This document shows, piece by piece, positions 35,900-43,895 of a stretch of DNA of 64,000 bases. The DNA is taken from assembly GCF_000403355.2 (NCBI RefSeq), contig NZ_KE159646.1, positions 1,330,258 to 1,394,257 on the forward strand, written 5' to 3'. Made by a program: the position numbers and the translations under genes. The notes beneath the pieces are model-generated. The model made no database searches and was not told the DNA's origin. It worked only from the letters and a program-made list of their open reading frames with translations. Origin of the DNA: Adlercreutzia caecimuris B7. GTDB taxonomy: Bacteria; Actinomycetota; Coriobacteriia; Coriobacteriales; Eggerthellaceae. How positions within the stretch are numbered: the stretch's first letter is position 1; the number at the start of each line of letters is the position of its first letter.

Positions 35900-36070
35900 T
35901 TCTCCTCCTCTTTCATGCAGAAGGAAACGCGAGACTTGGGCGGAGAGCTACTCCGATCCCGTCACCTTGCGTCCCTCTCTCCTCCCATCCCCCATGGACG
36001 AATCCAGTTGCATGCTCGCGGCACGTGCGATGGGATTCCAACACAGTTTCAAGAATCGGCCGAATTCTGC

Positions 36071-36110
36071 TGCCATCAGTTTGTCATACTCTGTCATAGA
36101 CTGTCAAGAG
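36071..36110 (-). promoter_or_regulatory. Four tandem 10-bp direct repeats upstream of the molybdoenzyme operon
   Basis: TGCCATCAGT-TTGTCATACT-CTGTCATAGA-CTGTCAAGAG repeat a decamer with strict 10-bp phase, with a further inverted TATGACA at 36127-36133. Phased direct repeats fit cooperative binding of a response-regulator-like protein on one DNA face. A matching array exists at 39301-39330. The repeats are about 170-230 bases ahead of the molybdoenzyme start (35899). Confidence 0.6.
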
Positions 36111-36226
36111 AAAATATAGGGCAATGTATGACAAAGAGGGGCTATAACGGTGTTTCCGCAGGTTAATTACCTATTCCTCTGGATAAATGATTCGATTCAA
36201 AATGCACGATCCGGCAATGTCAAGTC

Positions 36227-36254
36227 TTGAAAACAGAATATTTGTTTGTATTAT
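36227..36254 (+). promoter_or_regulatory. Putative promoter for the small membrane peptide
   Basis: TTGAAA (36227-36232) and TATTAT (36249-36254) with a 16-base spacer, about 80 bases ahead of the peptide start. Confidence 0.5.
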
Positions 36255-36333
36255 AGTTGATAAGCGGGGAGCAGGACTCTCTGCATACACCTTCCCTATC
36301 ACCAATTCTAGATGCGGGAGGGAGGTGATGCAG

Positions 36334-36459
36334 ATGAGCGTTTTCCTAGCCTTGGTTCAGACTTTTGTGGCAGCCGCCTCGTTAGGGGTAGCACTTCTGG
36401 CCCTGGAAAGGGTCGACCCACCGCCAGGCGGTGGGTCTAGTCACAAAAGCGAGGACTAG
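36334..36459 (+). CDS. Small membrane peptide (41 aa), possible type I toxin-like
   Basis: MSVFLALVQTFVAAASLGVALLALERVDPPPGGG...: one span (about 3-24) and a Pro/Gly-rich acidic tail. The second ATG (36334) is used because GGAGG is eight bases before it; the first ATG is too close. The tail overlaps a perfect 11-bp hairpin (GACCCACCGCC). It resembles the 30-residue peptide at 12437 in size and isolation, but no clear convergent promoter was seen. Confidence 0.55.
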   Translation: MSVFLALVQTFVAAASLGVALLALERVDPPPGGGSSHKSED

Positions 36460-36471
36460 GCACCCTCGCTA

Positions 36472-36508
36472 CCGGGACGTCCTTGCGGCGTCCCGGCCCC
36501 TCGGGGCC
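36472..36508 (+). terminator. Two stacked GC hairpins after the small peptide
   Basis: CCGGGACG (36472-36479) pairs with CGTCCCGG (36489-36496), then GGCCCC pairs with GGGGCC (36503-36508). They begin 13 bases past the stop codon; no U-run. Confidence 0.5.
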
Positions 36509-36588
36509 AAGTTCTCTAGGCGTTGCCCATTGTAACACGCTTACTGCTATTCCGCTTCGCCATCATCCGTCAGAACACTCAGCGGAGT

Positions 36589-36673
36589 CGTTATTTATAC
36601 TTTTTCCCGAATCGTATAAATAACGGTGATTTCGAGTGCTCCTTATTTGTACTTTTCACCCAATTGGATAAGG
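36589..36673. promoter_or_regulatory. Two AT-rich palindromic operator-like sites
   Basis: CGTTATTTATAC (36589-36600) pairs with 36614-36625. A related second site, CCTTAT...ATAAGG, spans 36641-36673. Both share TTATTTRTACTTTT followed by a CC.AAT segment, which argues for two copies of one operator. They lie just past the SPFH gene end (36679). The regulator is unknown. Confidence 0.5.
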
Positions 36674-36678
36674 AAGCG

Positions 36679-37650
36679 CTACCCCTTCTTCGCGGCTTTT
36701 GCCAGAGCATCGGCGGCATCAGGGTTGGTGAAGCCCTCGCTGAAGGCGCTGGGGATGACGAGCGTGCCGCCGGAGGCCCTCACGGACTCGTAGGCCAGGT
36801 GCATGGTGCGCAGGCGCATGGCCTCCGGATCGCCTTCGTAGTTGGCGCTCGCGTCTTTCAGCATGTCGGAGATGTCCGCCTCGGCCTCGGCCAGGATCAT
36901 GCGGGCGTCGCGCTCACGGGTGGCCACAGCTGCGGCGGCCATGGAGGCCTGCAGCTCGCGGGGCACCACGATGTCGCGCACCTCCACGTCGATGACGTCG
37001 ATCCCCCAGCCGTCCAGCTTCTCCTCCAGCGCGTCCTTCAGTTCGGCGTCCAGCTGGTCACGACGACACGCCACCTCGGCCAGGCTCGCGCGGCCGATGG
37101 CCTTGCGCAGCGTAGCCTGGGCCATCCACGACACGGCGCTGCCGTAGTCCTCCACCTCGCAGGCGGCCTTCTTCGGCGAGAACACCATCCAGAACACCAC
37201 CGCGTCTACGTTCACGGGCACCAGATCGGCCGTGAGCGTCTCCTCAGCGCCGAAGTAGGTGACCGCCACGCGCTGATCGATGCGCACGGTGTAGAACTCC
37301 ACGATGGGCCAGGTGAACACGATGCCTGGCCCCGCCACGCGGTTGAAGCGGCCGAAGCGCATGACCACGGCCTTCTCCCATTCCATCACCACGTGCACCG
37401 AGCTCGCCGCCAGCGCGCCGGCCGCGACCGCGCCCACAATGGCCCCAAGCCCGATGACGCCGGCGACAATCTGCGCCAAGGCCAGCACCGCGGCCACTAC
37501 GACGATAAACACGATAAGCGTGAAGGCCACGGCCCCGTTGCGCGAGGTGCGACTACGCCCCGTTTCCAGCCGAGCGCTCGTCGGCGCCGCCGGCCGCTGC
37601 GGGTTCGGGGAACTTGACGAGACGTCCGCACCGCGATTTCTGCGTGTCAT
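36679..37650 (-). CDS. SPFH/Band 7 membrane protein
   Basis: A 323-residue stomatin-like protein. A polar N-terminus (about 1-38), one or two membrane spans (about 40-88), then the Band 7 domain (EWEKAVVMRFGRF, GPGIVFTWPIVE, then AAAVATRERDARMILAEAEAD helix). Such proteins organise membrane microdomains. ATG 37650 has GAAGGAG upstream. It starts 98 bases inside the GntR gene, an unusually long overlap. Confidence 0.87.
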   Translation of the reverse strand: MTRRNRGADVSSSSPNPQRPAAPTSARLETGRSRTSRNGAVAFTLIVFIVVVAAVLALAQIVAGVIGLGAIVGAVAAGALAASSVHVVMEWEKAVVMRFGRFNRVAGPGIVFTWPIVEFYTVRIDQRVAVTYFGAEETLTADLVPVNVDAVVFWMVFSPKKAACEVEDYGSAVSWMAQATLRKAIGRASLAEVACRRDQLDAELKDALEEKLDGWGIDVIDVEVRDIVVPRELQASMAAAAVATRERDARMILAEAEADISDMLKDASANYEGDPEAMRLRTMHLAYESVRASGGTLVIPSAFSEGFTNPDAADALAKAAKKG

Positions 37651-38086
37651 ATCCTGCTCCTTCGCTCTTGTCGCGCTTGGCCTTGGCCGCCACGAGGGCG
37701 GCGGTGAACTGCGCGTCGATATCCTCCAGCGACATGCCCAGCTCCTGGCAGCGCTGCAAGTACTCAGCCGTCACGATCTCAGCCGTCACCTCGGCCGACA
37801 CGCCCGGCTTGTTCGACACATCGGCCACAAAGGCACCTTGGCGGCGCTTCGAGACGATGTAGCCGTCCTCCTCCAGACTCTGGTACACCTTGCTCACGGT
37901 GTTGTAGTTCACCTCCACCTCGGCGGCGAGCCCGCGCACTGTGGGCAGCTGGTCGCCCGGCAGGTAGAACCCCGAGGTGATGAGGTAGATGAAGCGGTTC
38001 TTCAGCTGAAGCCAGACGGGAATGGAGCTGGCATCGTCCAGCGCGAACAAGTCGCCGGCCGGAATGGTGCGTCCTAGCTCGACCAT
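37553..38086 (-). CDS. GntR-family regulator, YtrA-like
   Basis: A 177-residue repressor type. Its winged HTH (about 20-90: IPVWLQLKNRFIYLITSGFYLPGDQLPTVRGLAAEVEVNYNTV) is classical GntR; there is no large effector domain, as in YtrA. The last 33 codons overlap the SPFH gene start in another frame. It overlaps the NrfD gene by 13 bases at its own start. Likely controls these neighbours. Confidence 0.88.
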   Translation of the reverse strand: MVELGRTIPAGDLFALDDASSIPVWLQLKNRFIYLITSGFYLPGDQLPTVRGLAAEVEVNYNTVSKVYQSLEEDGYIVSKRRQGAFVADVSNKPGVSAEVTAEIVTAEYLQRCQELGMSLEDIDAQFTAALVAAKAKRDKSEGAGYDTQKSRCGRLVKFPEPAAAGGADERSAGNGA

Positions 38087-39237
38087 AGGGAAAAATCCTC
38101 TCTCATCGGGAAAGATGCCCGGTTGTTGCTGGCAGCGGCCTCGCCGTCGGCAACCTCAGCCGCAGCCGCCCCGCCATCAACGGCCGCGCCAGAGGCTTCA
38201 GCGACCAATCCAGAGCCGAACGACTCGGTGCCCGCGACATCTTCCACATCCTGCAATTCCAGGGGGCGCTGCGCCCCAGCTTCCACCACGGCCCAGCGCA
38301 GCCCCGCACCGCCCACGAGCACGGCGAGCGCCAGCGCGGCCAAGACCGCGGGCGGCGCATCGAAGGCAGGGGCGGGAGCGGAGACGAGCCCGCCGACTCC
38401 GGCCGGCGCGGCAAGCCCCGAGCCGGCGCCCCACCGCTCGCGCAGCCACAGCGCGCCCTCGATGGCAAGAGGAGCTGCCAGGCCGCACAGCACAAAGCCG
38501 CCCCACCAGGGAAGCGCCGCCGCGCCGCCCTCGAGGCTCGCAACCGACGCGACGACGCCGGGATGCCCGCTTGTCGCCGCCTGCGCGAAGAAGAGCGCCG
38601 CGGCAGCTGCCTCGGCGGCGACAATGGCGGCATCCACCCGCAGGATCGCGCGCCCGAGGGCCGCTGTGCGCCCGTCGGCCTCCACGAACAGCGAGCAGCC
38701 CGCGAACAGAACGCAGCCGCACGATGCCGCCGACAGCACGAACAGCACGGGAACCCACGGGCTCGCCCACAGGCGCACGCCGGCAAGCCCCTGCAGCAGA
38801 AGCCCCGCGTACACCGCCACCGCGCAAGCCAGCACCACCGCCGCCACCTCCAGTGCCATCATGGCGCGGCGGCCGAACCAGGGCAGGTACGCGAATCGTC
38901 CGAGCGCCAGGACCGCGCCTACGGCCAGCAACGCCGCAAGCGCCCAGGCGCCCACGTTCATGAGCGTGAAGGCAGGTGTGAAAAACAGCGCGAGCACTCG
39001 ATCAATGCGCCCCAGATCAGCCACTAGACAGCCGGTACCCATGGCAAGCGCGCCCAAGGCGGCCGCGAGCACCAGGGACACGAGCCGCTCCGCCGCCGGA
39101 GCCTCGGCCACCGAGCTTGCCGCGGCGGCTCCGAAGGGAGCCTTCACGAAGAGCAGGTCGGCCAAGGAAGCAGCGGCTATCCCGCCGGCGCCCACGCCGG
39201 CGAGGAACAGATAGGCCGCCACAAGCTCGCCGAACAC
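38074..39237 (-). CDS. Orphan NrfD-like membrane protein
   Basis: 387 residues with about eight to ten spans; AGVGAGGIAAASL near the start and LVADLGRIDRVLALFF are NrfD-like. The C-terminal 70 residues are Ala/Glu-rich and soluble. GTG 39237 (VFGELVAAYL) has a GAGAGGGG site. No FeS or molybdenum subunit is adjacent, unlike the operon at 29634-35899; GntR and SPFH follow instead. Confidence 0.75.
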   Translation of the reverse strand: MFGELVAAYLFLAGVGAGGIAAASLADLLFVKAPFGAAAASSVAEAPAAERLVSLVLAAALGALAMGTGCLVADLGRIDRVLALFFTPAFTLMNVGAWALAALLAVGAVLALGRFAYLPWFGRRAMMALEVAAVVLACAVAVYAGLLLQGLAGVRLWASPWVPVLFVLSAASCGCVLFAGCSLFVEADGRTAALGRAILRVDAAIVAAEAAAAALFFAQAATSGHPGVVASVASLEGGAAALPWWGGFVLCGLAAPLAIEGALWLRERWGAGSGLAAPAGVGGLVSAPAPAFDAPPAVLAALALAVLVGGAGLRWAVVEAGAQRPLELQDVEDVAGTESFGSGLVAEASGAAVDGGAAAAEVADGEAAASNNRASFPMREDFSLWSS

Positions 39238-39272
39238 CGGTCGTCCCCTCTCCGTCTCGCATGCTTCCGCAA

Positions 39273-39330
39273 AGTATGACACAATCGCGCAGAAAAGTAT
39301 ATGACAGCATGAGACAGAAGACAGAGACAA
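39273..39330 (+). promoter_or_regulatory. TATGACA-type repeat array ahead of the orphan NrfD gene
   Basis: AGTATGACA (39273-39281) is followed by ATGACAGCAT-GAGACAGAAG-ACAGAGACAA (39301-39330), again with 10-bp phase. The core ATGACAG is the same as at 36081-36110 (opposite strand there). The array is 35-95 bases ahead of the NrfD start. Confidence 0.6.
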
Positions 39331-39407
39331 GCAGGAAGCTCCTACAAAGCTCGGCGGCATAGGAACCTTTCGCCAGCCCCCGACCACCCCGAGGGAAAGG
39401 CCTTCCC

Positions 39408-40118
39408 CTATTCCACGCGCAGCATGCGGTAGCCGATGCCGACGTGGGTCTGCAGATAGACGGGATTAGCCGGATCGGGCTCGATCTTCCTGCGCAACGT
39501 CGCCATGAACACACGCAAACTGGGCAGATCGCTGGCCAGAGCCTGCCCCCACACCTCTTTCAGAATGTAGTTGTGGGTGAGCACCTTGCCGGTGTTGCGG
39601 GCCAAAAGAACCAGCAGCTTGTACTCGATGGGCGTGAGGTGCACCTCTTCCCCATCGCGGGTAGCCACACCGGCATCGAAGTCGATGGCCAGACCTCCGT
39701 TGCGATAGACTTCCGGCGCCGTTGCCGCGGGCTCGTCGTAGGACAGGCGGCGCAGGGCCACGCGCACGCGCGCCAGAAGCTCCTCCACCGAGAAGGGTTT
39801 GGTGAGATAGTCGTCGGCGCCTGCATCGAGCGCGCCCACTTTGTCCGCATCCTCCTGCCGTGCCGACAGCACGATGACCGGCGTGCGCGACCACCCGCGC
39901 AGGGCGCGGATGACCTCCACGCCGTCGCGATCGGGCAATCCTAAGTCCAAAATAACCAGATTGATATCGTTCGCGCAAGTCAGCTCAGCCAAAGCCGCCG
40001 TGGCCGATGCGGCCTCGCGATGGGAGAATCCGTGCACGTCAAGCGCCGTGGCCACCAGATTGCGCACGGCCGGATCGTCTTCCACCACAAGAACGGCGCC
40101 GTCCTTCTCGACACCCAT
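39408..40118 (-). CDS. kdpE: Response regulator KdpE
   Basis: A 236-residue OmpR-type regulator: receiver with VLVVEDDPAVR and LVILDLGLPDRDG (phospho-Asp), and a winged helix DNA-binding domain (LTPIEYKLLVLLARNTGKVLTHNYILKEVWG). ATG 40118 overlaps the KdpD stop as TGATG; GTG 40124 is an alternative. Activates kdpFABC under potassium limitation. Confidence 0.93.
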   Translation of the reverse strand: MGVEKDGAVLVVEDDPAVRNLVATALDVHGFSHREAASATAALAELTCANDINLVILDLGLPDRDGVEVIRALRGWSRTPVIVLSARQEDADKVGALDAGADDYLTKPFSVEELLARVRVALRRLSYDEPAATAPEVYRNGGLAIDFDAGVATRDGEEVHLTPIEYKLLVLLARNTGKVLTHNYILKEVWGQALASDLPSLRVFMATLRRKIEPDPANPVYLQTHVGIGYRMLRVE

Positions 40119-42991
40119 CAGCACTCACCTTCCTCGCGTTGCGCCGCCAGACTTGCCGACGGCCCCTCGGCCGCCGCCGATGCCGCCGGCCCCTCGGCCG
40201 CCGGCAAGCTGAAAGAGAAGACGCAGCCGTGCGGATAGGCATCGCGCAGGGAGATGTCGCTGCCGTGAGCCCGCAGAATGGAGCGGCACAAGGCCAGGCC
40301 CAACCCCATGCCACGGCGCGCATCGCCGCCTTCTCCGGCATTGGACGCCTCCCCGTCGGTGCGGCCGCCATGGTAGAACAGATCGAAGACCCGAGCCTTT
40401 TCCGCAGCGGGAATGCCCGGGCCGTCGTCGGCCACGCTCACAACCACCCAGTCGCCCGTCGTCCGGCGCTGCCGCTCGGCGGCCACGCGAATGGACGAGC
40501 CGGCCGGCGTATAGGCGATGGCGTTGTTCAGCAGGTTCACCACCACCTGCACGATAAGGCGTCCGTCCATATCCGCCATGAGCAGATCGTCGTCCAGATC
40601 GACGGCAATGCGATGGTCGGCCGCCGCGCGGCTCGTGTGCCGCAGGGCATCGGCCAGCACGTCCGAGACGAGCTCGGGCATGCGCGTCACCTCTACGTCG
40701 CCGTCGTCGAGTCTCGTTACCGACAGCAGGTTCTCCACCAGATCGATGAGCCAGCTCGCATCCTCGTAGATATCGGAGGCCAGACGCCGGCGCTGGGCCG
40801 CATCGAGGGCTTCGCCCGAGCTGAGCAGCATATCGGCATCCCCCGAGATGCTCGTGAGCGGCGTGCGCAGATCGTGGGAGATGGCCCGCAGCAAGTTCGA
40901 GCGCAGCGCCTCCTTCTCGGCCTTTACCGAAAGGTTGCGATGCTCGGCCGCCGCGGCGAGCGCCTGGGCCTGCTGCCCGCACTCGTCCAGCAGCGCCGCG
41001 AGCAGGTTGCGCTCGAAGGAACCGAAGCTGTCGCCCCCCTCCTCCATCACCAGGCCGGCCACGCCGAAGACGCGCTGAGCGGTGCGAATGGGCAGGTAGA
41101 GGCAGCGCGCCTCGCGCAGCGTGTCGGTGGTGGCGCCGGCCGGCTCGCCGTTGACCGCCACCCACGATGCCACGGCCGCCTCGTCGGGGGCCGTAAGCGC
41201 GTCCGATTCCGCATCTCCGCCGCCGGTGCCGGGCACGTCGAACACCCGCGGGGCCATGAGACTGCCCGTCGCCGAACCACCGACCTGGTACATGACCACC
41301 GGACGGTCGAGGATCTTCACCACCTGAGCCGCCGCCGTTTCCAGACATGCGCTCAAGGTTGCCGCAGCCTGGAGCTTGCGACTGCTTTCCAAGAGAACCT
41401 CTGTGCGGTAGGAGCGCTTCGCCGCCAGAGCCGCCTGCCGCTTCAGGCGAATGGCCAACGATGAGGCGGCCAAAGTGCCCACCAGCAAAAAGGCAAAGAT
41501 AACCGGCGCCGAGAGCCCGTAGGCGTGGAAGGTGAAGCGCGGCGCGGTGAAGAAGAAGTTGTAGGCCACCACGCTGCCGAGCGCCGCCAGCACGGCGTAC
41601 AGGAATCCATCGGCCCGTGTTGCCAGAAGCAGCGACACCAGAAGGTAGATCATGAGGATAACCGATGTGGTGGGACTCACGGCCCAGGCCACCGTGCTCG
41701 CCAGCGTCGCGCATGCCACAGCCGCCACGGCGCGCCCCGCGTCTGCGGCCGTGGGTCGAAAGCCGGTGTAGGCGCGCAGGCGTTCCAAGACCGAGGGAGC
41801 ATCCACCGCGGGCACGGCCGTCACCATGGTCTCCGGGGCGGCCCGCATGAGCCGCCAAGCCACATCCCCGCGGCCGAGCAGACGCACCCGGCCCGAGGTG
41901 GCCGGCACCACGATGCGCCGGATGCCCGCCGTGGCCGCATACAGCGCCAAAGGCTGCACCGGATCATCGCCCTCCAGCGTGACCACATGGGCCCCCAGCT
42001 CCTCGGCAAGCGCCACAGCGCGGCCGAGAGCATCGCCGTCGGCATCGTCCCCCGTCGTACCGGTGCCCTCGTGCTCGCCGCCCGATTCCACCACAAGGGC
42101 GGTGCACGAGCCACCGAACGCCTCGGCCAGATTCATCGCCGTGCGGATGACGCGCGGGGCGGCGGCATCGCCGGTCACCAGCGCAAGCACATCATCGCCG
42201 CCTGCCGCGTGAGGCACCGACGCTTCAGTCGAGGCGCGGGTGAGACGGTCGGCCGCCCGACGCAGGGCTATCTCGCGCAGCGCTGCCAGATTCGAGCGGG
42301 AGAAGAAATGGGCCAGCGCCGTGCCCACCCGCTCGGGTGCGTAGATCTTGCCCGCCTGCAACCGCTCGATGAGCTCTGTCGGCTCCACGTCGACAATCTC
42401 CACCGAATCGGCCGCGTCGAAGATGCGGTCGGGAACACGCTCGCTCGGTGCCACGGCGGTCACGGCCGCGATGCGATCGTTGAGCCCCTCCAGATGCTGC
42501 ACGTTCACCGTGGTGTACACGTCGATGCCGGCTCGCAGCAGCTCCTCCACATCTTGATAGCGCTTACGGTGGCGGCAGCCCGGCGCATTGGTATGGGCCA
42601 GCTCGTCTACGAGCACGATCTGCGGGGCGCGCTCGAGGGCTCCGTCCAAATCGAATTCCCGCAGCGCGATCCCACGGTGCTCGACCGCTCGGGGTTCCAT
42701 AACCTCCAAGCCGTCCAGAAGAGCAAGCGTGTCGGCACGGGTGTGGGGCTCTACATAGCCCACCACGATGTCGGCACCAGCCTTCTGGGCCCGGTGCGCC
42801 TCAGTGAGCATGGCATAGGTCTTGCCCACCCCGGCCGCATAGCCGAAGAACACCTTCAGCTTACCGCGCGCAGGTCCCGTCGCACCCTCCGCATCGCCTG
42901 CGGCCTCTTCCTCGCGAATGCGCCGGAGAATGGCGTCGGGATCGCGGCGGACCGCCTCCTCATCCCCGTTGTCGCGCCCGAGCGCCACCAC
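40118..42991 (-). CDS. kdpD: Potassium sensor histidine kinase KdpD
   Basis: About 957 residues. N-terminal KdpD domain with GYAAGVGKTYAML (Walker A) and DELAHTNAPG, a Usp-like domain (about 245-370), four spans (about 425-520), a GAF-like segment, and a kinase core with ISHDLRTPLTSI and DDGPGIPAAEK. GTG 42991 is preferred because GGAGGAG precedes it; ATG 43009 has no such site. Confidence 0.93.
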   Translation of the reverse strand: MVALGRDNGDEEAVRRDPDAILRRIREEEAAGDAEGATGPARGKLKVFFGYAAGVGKTYAMLTEAHRAQKAGADIVVGYVEPHTRADTLALLDGLEVMEPRAVEHRGIALREFDLDGALERAPQIVLVDELAHTNAPGCRHRKRYQDVEELLRAGIDVYTTVNVQHLEGLNDRIAAVTAVAPSERVPDRIFDAADSVEIVDVEPTELIERLQAGKIYAPERVGTALAHFFSRSNLAALREIALRRAADRLTRASTEASVPHAAGGDDVLALVTGDAAAPRVIRTAMNLAEAFGGSCTALVVESGGEHEGTGTTGDDADGDALGRAVALAEELGAHVVTLEGDDPVQPLALYAATAGIRRIVVPATSGRVRLLGRGDVAWRLMRAAPETMVTAVPAVDAPSVLERLRAYTGFRPTAADAGRAVAAVACATLASTVAWAVSPTTSVILMIYLLVSLLLATRADGFLYAVLAALGSVVAYNFFFTAPRFTFHAYGLSAPVIFAFLLVGTLAASSLAIRLKRQAALAAKRSYRTEVLLESSRKLQAAATLSACLETAAAQVVKILDRPVVMYQVGGSATGSLMAPRVFDVPGTGGGDAESDALTAPDEAAVASWVAVNGEPAGATTDTLREARCLYLPIRTAQRVFGVAGLVMEEGGDSFGSFERNLLAALLDECGQQAQALAAAAEHRNLSVKAEKEALRSNLLRAISHDLRTPLTSISGDADMLLSSGEALDAAQRRRLASDIYEDASWLIDLVENLLSVTRLDDGDVEVTRMPELVSDVLADALRHTSRAAADHRIAVDLDDDLLMADMDGRLIVQVVVNLLNNAIAYTPAGSSIRVAAERQRRTTGDWVVVSVADDGPGIPAAEKARVFDLFYHGGRTDGEASNAGEGGDARRGMGLGLALCRSILRAHGSDISLRDAYPHGCVFSFSLPAAEGPAASAAAEGPSASLAAQREEGEC

Positions 42992-43098
42992 AGTCTCCTC
43001 CCACTCCATTGCTTAGTGTTTCCATCATCCTATCACTGGCCACAGCCCCGATGGTTTCGTTCACTTAACAGTTGGTCAATCTAAGGAAACAGGGAAGG

Positions 43099-43224
43099 CG
43101 CCCAAGGAAGTCAGCGAGGGTCCGACAGGTGCCTGGAATTGTGCTGAACCGCGGCTGAGCGGCCTTCGTGCCGCGAAGGAAAGCGGTGAAGCGCAAGGCC
43201 AGGTGCCTGTCGGAACCGCAGCGT
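43099..43224. repeat. Dispersed structured element, copy 1
   Basis: About 126 bp, roughly 85% identical to 57720-57844 in the same orientation. Ends CCGACAGGTGCCTGG and CCAGGTGCCTGTCGG can pair (two wobbles), and inside is GCGGC-CTTCGT-GCCGC. In copy 2 this inner stem reads GCAGC-CTTCGT-GCTGC, a compensatory change. Both copies lie 17-36 bases past the stop of a minus-strand gene (here kdpC). Nothing else is seen in 43010-43259. Confidence 0.85.
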
Positions 43225-43259
43225 CGGCGTAATGCGTTCGTCCCGCCAGGGCGAACGAA

Positions 43260-43868
43260 TTACAGAATGCCGTCCAACATGAGGTTCACCTTCAGCACGT
43301 TCACTCGGCTCGCCCCGAGGGCGCCCAGCAGCGGCTTCTCGGTGCACTGGCGTATGATGGCGCGCACCTCCTCCTCCGAGCGTCCCGTGGCCGCCGCGAT
43401 GCGCCCCACCTGGTATTCGGCCGCCGCCGGCGAGATATGCGGGTCGAAGCCCGATCCCGAGGCGGTTACCAAATCGCTCGGCACCGGCGCATCCCCCTCG
43501 CCGGGATGGGCCGCGCGCACTACCGCCGCCCGCTCGGCCACCACCGCGGCGAACTCGTCGCTTGCGGGACTGATGTTCTCCGGCTCGTACCACAGAAGCG
43601 GCTCGCCGTCCTCGCCGGCAAACGTCGTCGCGTTCGCCACCGTGGGACGGCCCCACAGATGCGTCGGATCGCTGAAGGGCTGGCCCACCAGCTCGCTGCC
43701 GTACTTCACACCATCGACCTCGATGATGGAGCCCGTCGCCTGGGCGGGGAAGGCCACGGCCCCCACCCCGGCCACGGCCCAGGGGTACACGATGCCGCAG
43801 AGCACCGTGGCCAGCAGGAAGAGCACCGCCGCGCTTGCCGCGCCGCGCGCTATCGTCGTTCCGTTCAT
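43260..43868 (-). CDS. kdpC: Potassium-transporting ATPase subunit KdpC
   Basis: A 202-residue single-span subunit of the Kdp pump. It begins MNGTTIARGAASAAVLFLLATVLCGIVYP, then GSELVGQPF and DLVTASGSGFDPHISPAAAEYQVGR, family hallmarks. AAAGGA site before ATG. Confidence 0.93.
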   Translation of the reverse strand: MNGTTIARGAASAAVLFLLATVLCGIVYPWAVAGVGAVAFPAQATGSIIEVDGVKYGSELVGQPFSDPTHLWGRPTVANATTFAGEDGEPLLWYEPENISPASDEFAAVVAERAAVVRAAHPGEGDAPVPSDLVTASGSGFDPHISPAAAEYQVGRIAAATGRSEEEVRAIIRQCTEKPLLGALGASRVNVLKVNLMLDGIL

Positions 43869-43895
43869 GATTCGTCCTTTCCCTTGCCGAGGCCC

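Noticed and set aside
36262-36557. Full type I toxin-antitoxin layout for the 41-residue peptide
   Set aside because: A weak TACAAT (minus strand, 36529-36534) has no matching -35 box, and the 5' sequence of the sense RNA is only loosely similar to the region downstream, unlike the clear case at 12358-12650.
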